From Adineta steineri (taxonomy: Eukaryota; Rotifera; Eurotatoria; Adinetida; Adinetidae), in assembly GCA_905250115.1 (NCBI GenBank), contig CAJNOI010000069.1, forward strand, positions 186,001-250,000: a DNA stretch of 64,000 nt, given 5' to 3'. Every line of letters begins with the position of its first letter. Positions within the stretch are counted from its first letter, which is position 1. This document shows, piece after piece, positions 48,627 through 58,935 of this stretch. Under the pieces are notes generated by a model that was not told where the DNA came from, did no database searches, and saw only the letters and a list, made by a program, of their open reading frames with translations. The translations under genes and the position numbers were made by a program.

Positions 48627-49970
48627 TCATTCATCGGTAGATGATTGAACACGATTTGTTTGACGTTTCGAATAAATTTTGATTAATCGAGGTGCAATAA
48701 ATGTTAAAATAGTGTTCAAACCACCAATTAAACCAATAATAGTTGTTATAACTGTAATAAAATCNNNNNNNNNNAAACCACCAATTAAACCAATAATAGT
48801 TGTTATAACTGTAATAAAATCATTTTTTCCCACATATGAATATTGACATTGAATTGGATTACATTGATCATAATAATCTCTATGTGATGTTGTATTTATC
48901 CATTGTTCAACCATTAGTTTTGAAAGAATATCATTAATAGTTGTATTTGGTTGATATTGACTGGGTAATGTTAAATCTAATGCTGTTGTACTGAAATTAG
49001 TAGCAGATGAATTGAGAGCATAACGAAGATCATTAATACATGATTGATTATAAAAACAAATGAGATTTGATTTAAGTAAAGCTTCGATAATAAAACAACC
49101 GATATACATTCCTGGAACAAGAAATGAATTATCATTATTGACATAAACTGGTGTTGTACACGATGGGCTGTCTCCACATGAACAACTTGATGTTGAATCC
49201 GTATAAGTATGATACTTAGAGATAATGTTGTACATTGTCGTGTTATTAGAAGTTTGATATGGAACAGTATAATAATCAAAGTTAGTAAGTAATCCAGAGA
49301 TAATTCCATTATTAGAAGTTGTTTCACGAATTATATCTAATGATCGAGTAAAACTATTTATTGTACTAGAAATAAAAATTTGAATTAATTCATTAGTTTG
49401 TGTTTGAAAGATTTCCAAAGACATGACTGTTCCTGAAATAAAAAGTGTTTTATAAAAATTATTAAGACCTTGATCAATTGTTGTATTAGTTGAACTACAA
49501 AATGATGTTAATAATTGAAATAATGGTCCACCAACATAACGAAAAGTTGGTGAAGGTTGTTGATTAATCGATGAAGATTTTATTAAATTTATCCAGAATT
49601 TTGTTGTATAAATACTTTGACAAACTTGATGATAAGTCGCTTTTATATTTATAAATTGTTCATATGGAATTGAAACAGTTGTACATGGACAAGAAATAAT
49701 TGTTGAATATTGTTTATATAAATTCAAATATTGATCATAATTTGGATACGATATTTCAAATGTTTTTTGTACTTGAATTTGAGATATATATCCTGTTAGA
49801 ACCGCAAGAGAAACAACAAGAAATAGGAAAAAAGTACGTGTAGATAGAATTTCTGTTCTAATCTCATTTTCATCTGTTATAGAAGATATGTTCGAATGAA
49901 AAATATTCAATTCAACGATTGATTTTTTCAGACGAGATAATAAATTACCAATACGTTGACAAATTGGCAT
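48627..49970 (-). CDS. Two-pass membrane protein of an unrecognised family (interrupted by assembly gap)
   Basis: I use ATG 49970; the frame extends upstream only to a TTG at 50012. As assembled it has 447 codons. A cytoplasmic N-terminus (…RIGNLLSRLKKS) is followed by membrane span 1 (TFFLFLVVSLAVLTGYI). Next is a ~300-residue extracellular domain with ~13 Cys and many N-x-S/T sites (CPCTTVSIPYEQF, SCSCGDSPSC). Span 2 is near the C-terminus (DFITVITTIIGLIGG … ILTFIAPRLI), with a short basic tail. The layout recalls ENaC/ASIC topology, but no family signature is seen. The 10-N gap (48765-48774) is flanked by identical 47-bp sequences that duplicate the span-2 coding region. Removing one copy plus the gap takes out exactly 19 codons, so the real protein is probably 428 aa. 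A related relic lies at 45923-46260. Confidence 0.7.
   Translation of the reverse strand: MPICQRIGNLLSRLKKSIVELNIFHSNISSITDENEIRTEILSTRTFFLFLVVSLAVLTGYISQIQVQKTFEISYPNYDQYLNLYKQYSTIISCPCTTVSIPYEQFINIKATYHQVCQSIYTTKFWINLIKSSSINQQPSPTFRYVGGPLFQLLTSFCSSTNTTIDQGLNNFYKTLFISGTVMSLEIFQTQTNELIQIFISSTINSFTRSLDIIRETTSNNGIISGLLTNFDYYTVPYQTSNNTTMYNIISKYHTYTDSTSSCSCGDSPSCTTPVYVNNDNSFLVPGMYIGCFIIEALLKSNLICFYNQSCINDLRYALNSSATNFSTTALDLTLPSQYQPNTTINDILSKLMVEQWINTTSHRDYYDQCNPIQCQYSYVGKNDFITVITTIIGLIGGXXXXDFITVITTIIGLIGGLNTILTFIAPRLIKIYSKRQTNRVQSSTDE
48718..48821. other. Assembly gap with identical 47-bp flanks
   Basis: Bases 48718-48764 are repeated exactly at 48775-48821, on either side of ten Ns. This is what results when two contig ends overlap but were scaffolded rather than merged. 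Confidence 0.9.
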
Positions 49971-50012
49971 CTTCTCTTTGACTAAACTGTTGAGTTTTAA
50001 ATAAAATTTCAA

Positions 50013-51715
50013 AAAAAAAAGAATTTATTTTATGAAAACACATAAAACAATGTTAGTTCAACCGTTGAAAAACAACATACATTTCAATTTGTACTTTAAT
50101 TATAAGTAAAAATAAAAACATTCCAAACTATATTTCCCTTCAATTGTCGTCATCAGCGACAAAAAACAAATATTAAATACATTTCTTTTATTACTTTCTC
50201 TTAAGAAGATATTTTCCTGATTAGACATCATTGAATTGACTTTATTAACAACTTAAAAAAGTACTTTTTCACAAATCTAAGAATATTTTATTTATTTGAA
50301 GAAATAAGAATACAGTTATATGTAATACGATGATAAATGAGTATTTATTTATTTATTTCGTTTCGTGTCATCATGAGACAAATGTTGTTCATTTTATATG
50401 AATATGAAATTGTTTTTTCTCTTGAAATTCCGATGAAATAGTTGAAGTCTTTTATTAAGAAATCAACTGAGAAAGTGTTTTTTTCATTATAACAAAGGAA
50501 AGAAATTGTTACAAAAAATAACTTCTTCGGTCAAATGATATTTGAATAAGCATCATGCATACTTGAAAGAATACACAACAACAGTAATCATCACTTTAAT
50601 TTCCTTTTACAACATTTCAATTTCTAAAGAGATTCTACTCGAAAAGAAACAATCATTTCAATACTTTTTATTTCACTTTAATAATTGAAAAAAATGAATG
50701 TTGAATTTAATTGAAGAGAATTTATTCGATGTCTAAATGAATTTGATTATAGAAATCAAATCAAATATTTTTTTCTTTTTGATTAGTTTTAAGACAAAAA
50801 CCATGATCGTAGTCATCTCTTACTATAATGCACAACTTCAATAAAAGAACTATCTGTCGTTTCAAAGTTTTAGGTTGTGTGCATATAGAGATAATAAAAT
50901 ACTCACACCCATACCCTCAAAAACGTTCGATTCACCACATCAAGTTGGCGAAAGTTACGTATTTTTTTTCTTCTTATCTTCATTTCTTTGTTGAGGTAGG
51001 ACGTTTTTACTTTCAAAACATTATAATACTATCAACAACTACGAAAAAAGATGGCAGAATTTCACTATTTAACCATCAAAAGTTGTTTTTCTTAGAAAAA
51101 TCAATATCATATTCAGAATCAGCATGAAAAATTCACTTATGGTCAAAAGATGGATGTGCCAAGTGTACTGATGGACATCTTTTCGTAGGACACCCCTTAT
51201 GGCTATTTCAATAATATGTGATCTTTTCTTCTCGTCACATTTCTTCTCCTCGCTCCCTCTATGTCTCCCTCTATTTTTTTTTATTTCTTTTCCTCAGAGA
51301 TATACAGATTGATTACGTTATTTTTAATAGTTTTGTGTAATTTATTGTATTTATTTGAAACACTAGAATTTTCTTATTTTGATACCGTTGGATAGAGCAT
51401 CGGCTACTCTATCGAATTATATAGTTTACATTTTATGTTCTTCGGCTCTAGCTCAAAAAAGGTTTTTTTGAACAACAGCTATCCGATGAGAGACAGGGCA
51501 TTTCTTATTTTTGTATCAGCATCTTTATTTAAAACAAAATATACCAAAAGATGCAGCGTGAGAAGCTATACAACTTACATGGAACTATTCGTTTTAAAAA
51601 ATATTGACAATATTTTAAGCAGTCGAATTTTGAATGCGAGAAAATTGGTTTTACAACATTTTTTCACAATTATAAGAAATGTTTAATGTGCAAATTGTAG
51701 AGCTGTTCGCACCGC
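50013..51715. other. Intergenic
   Basis: AT-rich, with no gene recognised. It contains hairpin copy 11 at 50867-50922. Confidence 0.4.
50867..50922. repeat. Telomere-like hairpin repeat, copy 11
   Basis: The left arm (TTTTAGGTTGTGTGCATA) is decayed. The right arm (CTCACACCCATACCCTCAAA) is clear, and the loop contains GATAATAAAA. Confidence 0.55.
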
Positions 51716-51797
51716 ATCTTGGGTGGGTGTTATGTTATTTCTAATGTGCTGTACATGTCACCTACATGCACAGTCACACCCACACCGATATCCTTAA
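51716..51797. repeat. Telomere-like hairpin repeat, copy 12
   Basis: Left arm ATCTTGGGTGGGTGTTATG faces right arm TCACACCCACACCGATATCC. It directly abuts the duplicated block starting at 51796. Confidence 0.6.
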
Positions 51798-52140
51798 TCA
51801 AATTCAAAGAAAAGAAAAAGATTTATTTAAATTTAAACACAAATATCTTTTTTATTAAATAATAAATTAAATTCTCTATTCAGCTCATCACATGAAGAGA
51901 AAATTGTAAGAAAATAATAGTTCATTCACAATTATCATTTCGATTTTATTCGATCAACAACGATAATTTAACAATTAAAATTGAAATAAAAGTAACATCT
52001 GAATATATGTGCATTAACAATTCTTTACTTTATGAAAGATTTTTGAAAAATCTAAAGAAAAAGAGAATAAATTATTATCAATGAATAAGAATAAAAACTA
52101 TTTTTCATCATTTTTTCATTCATCGACATCTCATATCAAA
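51796..52140 (+). repeat. Duplicated AT-rich block, copy 2 (partner 36925-37265)
   Basis: It aligns over ~340 bp with copy 1 in the same orientation, including ATTTTATTCGATCAACAAC and TTATTATCAATGAATAAG. Non-coding. Confidence 0.8.
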
Positions 52141-53707
52141 ACATTTTAAAAAAACACAAAATTCTAATCAAATGTTATTCGAAATCGATTGCTACAATGT
52201 CCATCGTTTAATTAGAATAATATTTCGACTTATTATCAACGAAACACAACAAATTAAGATTTATTTTCTTTCCAAATATATTTGATATTGTTATCAAATA
52301 TTTAATTCAAATTTCAAGTAGAAATGGAGATCCAACCATATATGATCAATTAGAAAATAACTTCAAAAAGTTACTACTAGATTCAACCGAGGAAATGGTG
52401 AGAAAATCAAGAAACATACGTAACAGTAGAGAATACGTTGAAATATTTATTTTTCATTTATTTGAAAATAAATTTGAAATAAAATCTTATACTTTTTCTT
52501 TTCTGAATGTTCATTAATATCTGAACTCAAATTCGATAACTGTTCTTTATCTTATTGTTAACCATTTAATTTTCACGTAAAATTTCATAAATCAAGAGAA
52601 AAATAAATGAAATATCGATTGAGTTTCTAAATCTTTTATTAATGTTGAAGAAAAAGGAAAAAGAATCGGAAAGAACAATATGATGATCTCTCAATTAAAG
52701 AAGACGAAGAAAACGAAATTGAATTCGAAAGAAGAATCTATTTGTGAAGAATTGTTTAAATAAATATTTTATTTATTTTAGACATGAAATTTTTGTTATT
52801 CTTAAGAATGAAATCGTTGAATTTGATAAAAAAAGAGGTAAAACAATTAAATTCGAAATAATGAAAATCTAATCAATATTCGTCAAAAGATTTTGCTTCT
52901 AATTTCAATAGAGAAACGATTTTCACAAATCTTCAAAATGAATTTTTTTTAAACAATTTCTTCTTTTTCAAATAAAATCATGATTTAATTCATCAAAACA
53001 TCAAATCAACTCACTCTTCACAATTATTCTTTAATTTCGGTGACTTCTGCATTAAGGATATATCAGACATCGACACACTCAATATGGTGCCGATGATCTA
53101 CAAGTGTCGATAAAATCCATTTAGACGAATAACATAATACCTTCTATCTCATCAGATTTTTGTTTCTTTTTGTCGAAAACGTATTTATCTTTCATTACGA
53201 AGAAAACAGTTCTCTATCAACAATATTTAATTGCACAGCACTTAAATCCATTTTACTCCATATGAATTCTTTTTCTCTTTCTCTTTCTCTTTCTCTTTCT
53301 TTCCAATAACATTTCTTATGTATTTTAGATCTTTAATGTATTCTTTTCAATTTTTACACATTCTTTCGTAATAAAATACGTAGTTCGAAAAAAAGGAAAA
53401 AAAGTGACAAATGTTGTTAGTTTATAAAACAAACTAAACGAATCACCAAACGAAAAAAACATTCAGTCACACACACGCACAATATCATCCGAAATTTAAA
53501 AACTATTACAACTTTTTCAAATTATTTCATTTAAACAATTTAATTCGGGTAAGTTTTGCATTTTAATCATTCGGAAAAGAAATGTATCGAAGTTCTGAGA
53601 AAACTGAATTCTTGAGGATTTGTGAACTTATGAACAAACTAGAATCGACCGAATGTATGGATCTCAACAAATCCACCAGAATCCACGATACTCGGCGAAT
53701 CCATAAA

Positions 53708-53785
53708 GCGGGTGTGGATGTGAGTGTGCGTGTAGATAAACGTGCAGCTTATGAGAAGATTTACACCTACACCCACCCTCAAATC
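53708..53785. repeat. Telomere-like hairpin repeat, copy 13
   Basis: Left arm GCGGGTGTGGATGTGAGTG, with GATAAACG in the loop, faces right arm ACACCTACACCCACCCTCAA. Confidence 0.65.
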
Positions 53786-54076
53786 AGGTATTAAGGATAG
53801 AACTGAAAGTCTAAGTGTAGGAATAAGAGAGTAAATGTAAAAAACATACGCTTGCGAGAATCGTAGAATGGAACTTCGATCAGGTCAGCAGGGACAGATT
53901 AAATGTGGTGCGTGGACTTCTGTAGAATCAGAAAAAACCGACTTTTAAAGTAGGAGAAAGAACTTCGAGAAATAACCGTATTTTATTCGATCTTGAGAAG
54001 ATTTTGAAAATGCTAGTCAAACCTTGAATCTTCAACGGCTCAGTTTAACATCATTTTTTTGCAAAGTATGCTGTTA

Positions 54077-54137
54077 TAGGGAGCGTGCGTTGGTGGATAG
54101 ATGTAAATATTGACATTATATCATATCCACACCTATA
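54077..54137. repeat. Possible degenerate hairpin repeat, copy 14
   Basis: Left GGAGCGTGCGTTGGTGGATA faces right TATCCACACCTATAT. The outer arm pairs poorly, so this is a weak member. Confidence 0.35.
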
Positions 54138-54480
54138 TACTAGTCAATCTGTCTCTATCAATGAGAAAGAGTTTTGTTAAACATAATACTGCAGGTTTTT
54201 TGCGTATGATATCGTGTTCCTGGTATCGTGCACATCGAATTTAACTAGCTTATCAAATAAAGAATGTTTCGAAGAAATAAATATTTTTCTGATTGCAAGT
54301 AATGAATACATTTAACCTTCTTAATCTATTATGAGCGTGCAGCTTCACTTTCACCTCTGCCATTTTTAGTGACAGATAACTTGATGTGGCGATTAACCGA
54401 TCGATCATGAAGGAATTTTTTTATTAACATTTAGTTTGAAAATACGATAGATACAATTTTTAACATGTTTTAACTTTCAG

Positions 54481-57400
54481 ATGGCATACATCAATGCTGA
54501 TAAACCAAATTCTGCGTTTCGCTTTGCAGACATTGGTGTGTTAAGTAAACGAATGCTCGGGCCAATCGAAGGATATGAGAATTTACCACTTGTAACATTA
54601 GAGGAAGCTGTGAAACCTCTTATTAGTATTGTACCGAAAGTCGAACGCAATGTATTTATAGTTAAACAGAATTGTAACAAACCAGAAGATGGTTTGACTA
54701 GTGACGAATCTGCTTCAATCATGCTTTACACCCTCGAATCAATGCCACACGAAAACTCGTTGTATATTATCCTCAATGCAACTTTACGTTCTGAACAAAG
54801 ACAAAAATTAGTTCCTTGGTTTCTTTATCTTCGACTTGTTTTGACGGCACTAGCTCGACTTCCATCTGAACGTCGTTTTGTTGTTCGAGGAGTCAAAGAA
54901 GACTTACGGGCGGAGTATCCAAAAGACAGTACGTTTATTTGGTGGGCGTTTTCCTCATGCACATCCTCTATAGAAGTGCTTGAATGTGATAACTTTTTTG
55001 GCAAAACTGGAACTAGAACCTTGTTTCAAATAGATTGTGAAACTGGAAAAGATATCAAAAGTCATTCATTCATAAAGAAAGAAGATGAAATTCTTCTCCT
55101 ACCAGCGAGACAATTTCAGGTCAAATCATGTCTGAACTCTGGCAACGGACTTCATATAATACAAATTAAGGAAATACAACCAGCTTTCCCTCTTCTTGAG
55201 CCAGTTTCATTGCCTTACCCAACAGCGCAATTCAAGAATGAGTCTAATGTTGGTTCTCAAACAAAAGCTAAAGAAAATAAATCGACATCAGCAGTTATGC
55301 CAAAACAGGGCTTAAAAAATGAGCAAAGCCCCCAAAAGAAATATTCAGGTAAATGAAAATTGCTTGTTGATGGAAGTAAAACCATCCTGAGGATGTGATT
55401 TTCTTTTCTTAATTTACTTCAGCACCCATCTCTATTTACAACCACGCTTCAACCACACCCACACCATCCAGTAAATACTTCACTCTATATTTCTCTGTAT
55501 AGAACTAAGGTATCTCATAGATAATTGTTGAGAATGAGAGTGAGTGCATATCTGTTGCTCTGGTTTCCGCTGAATGAATTTAAATTCAGGGTAGGTAGAT
55601 CTCTGCTTCGTGAGAATGGTAAGTGATTTCTTGTAAAGAAATCAAAATCAGACACCAGAAGTATCTTGAAAGCTGGTAGCAAGTTAGAATGTACCACACT
55701 GACTATTAATCGTTATGATTTTGTGGATGTGGATAGTGGTGGGTGATGAGATAGGTGAAGAAGAGATAACAAGTCACCCACACCCAGCTCGATGAATATG
55801 TGAGGCTGATGAATCTAGTTAGACTGTAATGAGAGATCAACTTCTGAAGTCGTCTGTTGTCGATCAATTTCAATTTTTTATCAGAATCTTTTAGTTTAGT
55901 TGAGAGAACGACTAAAAAACAGTCATATAAGTGGTTGTATCAATTTAGAGACAGTATGGCATGATATACTCTATTGAATGATTCCCCCGCATAAAACCAC
56001 TGCTTCAAAACATTGAATGATTTGATTTTCAAGACGAATTTTTCAAAACATGTTCCGTTTTCTTTTCATTATATGAAGATACGCCTCATGCGATAGCTCA
56101 GAAGTGAGAACTAGAATTAAGATATAACAACTCTACAATCATTCTCTTATCAGATTCAATTGTGTTTGTTAAACTTTACTTGTGATCAGAGTGCATGCAC
56201 TACTTCTAAGAATAAAATCATGACTATCTCTGCGTTAATTCTCTTAGTTGATAGAACGATAATTAATGTTCTCATTCTGTTGGTCAGCTCTAAACAATGC
56301 CGGATCTAGTCAGTAGACGGCCCCGGCGGTCAGACTCTGGAAGTGACCACCGAATATTTGAATAACCATGTTTATCCAATATTGCGTAATCAGTATGGGG
56401 TCTTGCCGTGATCACTGGATCCGTCGCTAGCTCCAAATAGCACTAATTTGAATAACTCTCTTGATATGAAAACGCATTTCAAGAAATGAAACGTTACAGA
56501 GACTATGTTTCTTTAAATAATGGAATAGGCTGATCATATATGATAAAAGATGAAAGTTTTTTAAATGCGTGGATGGATTCTGAATGTGACATATCTATTG
56601 AAAAAATTGTTTTTCTTCTTTTCATTAGACGTCCTTCATATTTTAAGAAAGCATTACTATTCTTAAAGTACTGGGATTTTCAACATAACGTGTTTGATAC
56701 TTATATTAATAGTTAATTCAATCTAAAACACTATTCAAGTGCATCAATAACTGAAATGAGCTGTTAGCATGTCATAATAAAAGTTCTAGTGCTTTAAGAG
56801 TAATAATGCTCTCTAAAAAAAGTGAATAAAATGCAAAGTTTTGTCTGATATCACTGTTCAGAGAAGTTGTGCTCCAGTAACAAAGAAAAACGCATTGGGT
56901 TCGTAGACTGCTGTTTTGTATAGGATCTCATGGCGGATCTTCTGGAAAAAGATAAATTCTGAACAATGAAAATTGTCCAAGATATCAACAATATACTGAG
57001 AGTCCGCTCATTCTATCATACCCATTATTTTTTTGTTTTTTTCTGATCAAAACTCCAAGCTTACAGCTTTCTTATTATATGACTTAGTGCGTTCACTCGA
57101 AACACCAGTTTTTAGAGTATGCTTTACTACATCTTTTCATCTAAAAGATAAATTTAAAACTAACGAGGGAACCTCCCCAACTGTCGGAGAGTTTTGAAGT
57201 TCGGGTCCCGTCCGTTAAGTAGATCCTAGTGAGGTATGAAAAACCCCAAAACGATAAGGGCCCATAGGCCTTCTGTCCCGAGTTATAGGCGATATACTGA
57301 AATTTTAGCCTATGGCAGGGTATGTAGGAATAAATCGAATGACGGTATTTCGATCTGAGATTTTGCCCACAGAGAGGCCTATATGGGACTAGAATACCCT

Positions 57401-58935
57401 AAAAATTTCGGCTCAAAAAAACGTTTCCTTCCCGAGATATTAAAGTCTCAAAAAACAGAAAATTCTAGTATCTGTCGTGGATATACGTGATTTTTTGAGA
57501 CTTTAATATCTCGGGAAGGAAACGTTTTTTTGAGCCGAAATTTTTAGGGTATTCTAGTCCCATATAGGCCTCTCTGTGGGCAAAATCTCAGGTCGAAATA
57601 CCGTCATTCGATTTATTCCTACATACCCTGCCATAGGCTAAAATTTCAGTATATCGCCTATAACTCGGGACAGAAGGCCTATGGGCCCTTATCGTTTTGG
57701 GGTTTTTCATACCTCACTAGGATCTACTTAACGGACGGGACCCGAACTTCAAAGCTCTCCGACAGTTGGGGAGGTTCCCTCGTGAGCTACCCTTTATCGA
57801 CATTACGATCTCATTCGGGTTTAAGTAACATTGTTTGATTTCTTGTAGGTGTGTCCGAACTACCTCAATCCAAGTTTATTTCCAATGTATCAGGGCCGAA
57901 ACCAACGCCATCGAAACCAAGTATGTTGCTTAGAATGTGATAGTCATTTTCGTTAAAAGAAATGTTTCATTAGTCCCACCGCTCGCGCTGTGCTCGATGG
58001 CAAATCAGCTCGGGCGGGCATGTATAGATTAATGCTACAATGAAAGAATTCTTTCACTCGGATAGAATACATCGATTCCATTAAGAACGATGCTAAAACG
58101 GTTATAAATAACGTTTCGTTGCACATTTTTCTACAAGACGCTACAGTATCAAATATCTACTCAATCCACCATTATCTCACACTCTTACTCTTGAGCCACA
58201 TAGCGAGTACTTGCTTGCAGTGAAAAGGATTACCACCGCATGTGTCACACAGCACTGAGATGGGTATGAGTATGGATGTATCCTTCCTTAGCCTTCACTA
58301 TCACCCTTATTAATCATTTTTTCACCGCTGCTGTCAAAAATGCGATCTTTTCTCTATCAAGTACAAACACCATTCAAATAAAGACAAAACACTGTCATTA
58401 TCGCGCTTTCCATCACATCCTAAATAAACTACTATTCTAATATTCCTTGCAGTTTTTAAATTCCTATCATAAAAAATGTCGATGATTCTCAAATTTCTAA
58501 ATACCTTAAATTCTATAATGCTGAAAACTCCTGAAAATAGTTACCAAACGCTTCCATCGTTGCGCAACAGGAACTCTTTGGTCAGTTTCAGAAAATTCCG
58601 ATGTCTCGAAGATTCTAAATTTGCAAAATTCTCAATTTTATGGCATGTTGAATTGAGAAAATGTGGAAAACTCTTTAATATCGACTTTTAAATGACTCCA
58701 ATTATCTACATTCTCCAACACTTTCCTAAAAGTATTTCTTTGTAAACCAAAATAATTTTCTCATCGGATGATCCTATAGTCCACTACTGAGATTATTTCG
58801 AGTTTACGACGATCCTCTGAATAAACTTCTTATAAAAGCATCATCTACGCCCTGTATGATTTTGTGACTGCTTAATCTTTTCATTTAGAACCTCAAGAAT
58901 TTGCTGCATCTGGCACGTGCAAAAAAATTTATTGA
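54481..58935 (+). CDS. ADP-ribosyltransferase with truncated C-terminal Cys-rich exon
   Basis: Exons 54481-55348, 57849-57920 and 58889-58935 join in phase 1 each time (328 aa). ATG 54481 directly follows AACTTTCAG, a likely trans-splice or 5'-intron acceptor. The ART domain shows Arg126 in RFVVRG, Ser148-149 in WWAFSSCTSS and Glu201-Asp-Glu203 in KKEDEILLLP, the R-S-E set of Arg-directed mono-ADP-ribosyltransferases. No signal peptide is seen. A Lys/Ser-rich linker follows. The last exon begins PQEFAASGTCK, like exon 2 of the gene at 43229-45466, but TGA follows after four more codons. Pieces of the lost remainder appear at ~59,310 and 63,860-63,975. Either the truncated form is used or the terminal module is dead. 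The first intron (2.5 kb) is packed with repeats. Confidence 0.75.
55386..55470. repeat. Possible hairpin repeat, copy 15 (ART intron)
   Basis: Left CCTGAGGATGTGATT faces right AACCACACCCACACCATCC. Only part of the left arm is present. Confidence 0.4.
55722..55790. repeat. Telomere-like hairpin repeat, copy 16 (ART intron)
   Basis: Left arm GTGGATAGTGGTGGGTGA, loop with GAGATAGGTG…GAGATAA, right arm GTCACCCACACCCAGCTC. Confidence 0.55.
56296..56435. repeat. Possible small MITE (ART intron)
   Basis: TGCCGGATCTAGTCAGTAGA at the left and the reverse complement of CACTGGATCCGTCGC at the right share CGGATCyAGT. This suggests imperfect terminal inverted repeats ~140 bp apart. No target-site duplication was identified. 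Confidence 0.35.
57163..57783. mobile_element. 620-bp foldback element (near-perfect long inverted repeat)
   Basis: The left arm, ~57163-57456, is the near-exact reverse complement of ~57490-57783, leaving a ~33-bp loop. Ends are ACGAGGGAACCTCC and GGAGGTTCCCTCGT. Only a few mismatches occur across ~290 bp (e.g. GATCTGAG/CTCAGGTC, TTTTGAAG/CTTCAAAG). It has no coding capacity and no clear target-site duplication. It lies inside the first intron of the ART gene and would form a very stable hairpin in the transcript. Confidence 0.92.
58258..58313. repeat. Possible hairpin repeat, copy 17 (ART intron)
   Basis: Left TGAGATGGGTATGAGTATGG faces right TCACTATCACCCTTA. The arms are degenerate. Confidence 0.35.
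58700..58935 (+). repeat. Segment duplicated from (or to) 44980-45195: intron plus start of the Cys-rich exon
   Basis: CAACACTTTC…AAAAGTATTTCTTTGTAAAC and later AACCTCAAGA.TTTGCTGCA.C.GGCACGTGCAA align in order with 44980-45195, including the acceptor. Similarity therefore spans intron and exon and reflects segmental duplication of the module. Confidence 0.8.

Larger units (their letters stand above)
52141..54480. other. Intergenic with simple repeat and hairpins
   Basis: A (CTCTTT)n tract lies at ~53,270-53,303 and hairpins at 53708-53785 and 54077-54137. An open stretch at ~52,323-52,520 (RNGDPTIYDQLENNFKKLLL…) has weak coding character but no start or family. Confidence 0.4.

Noticed and set aside
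53582-53794. 70-codon open frame
   Set aside because: Its second half is the translation of a hairpin repeat; no family and no supporting splice sites.
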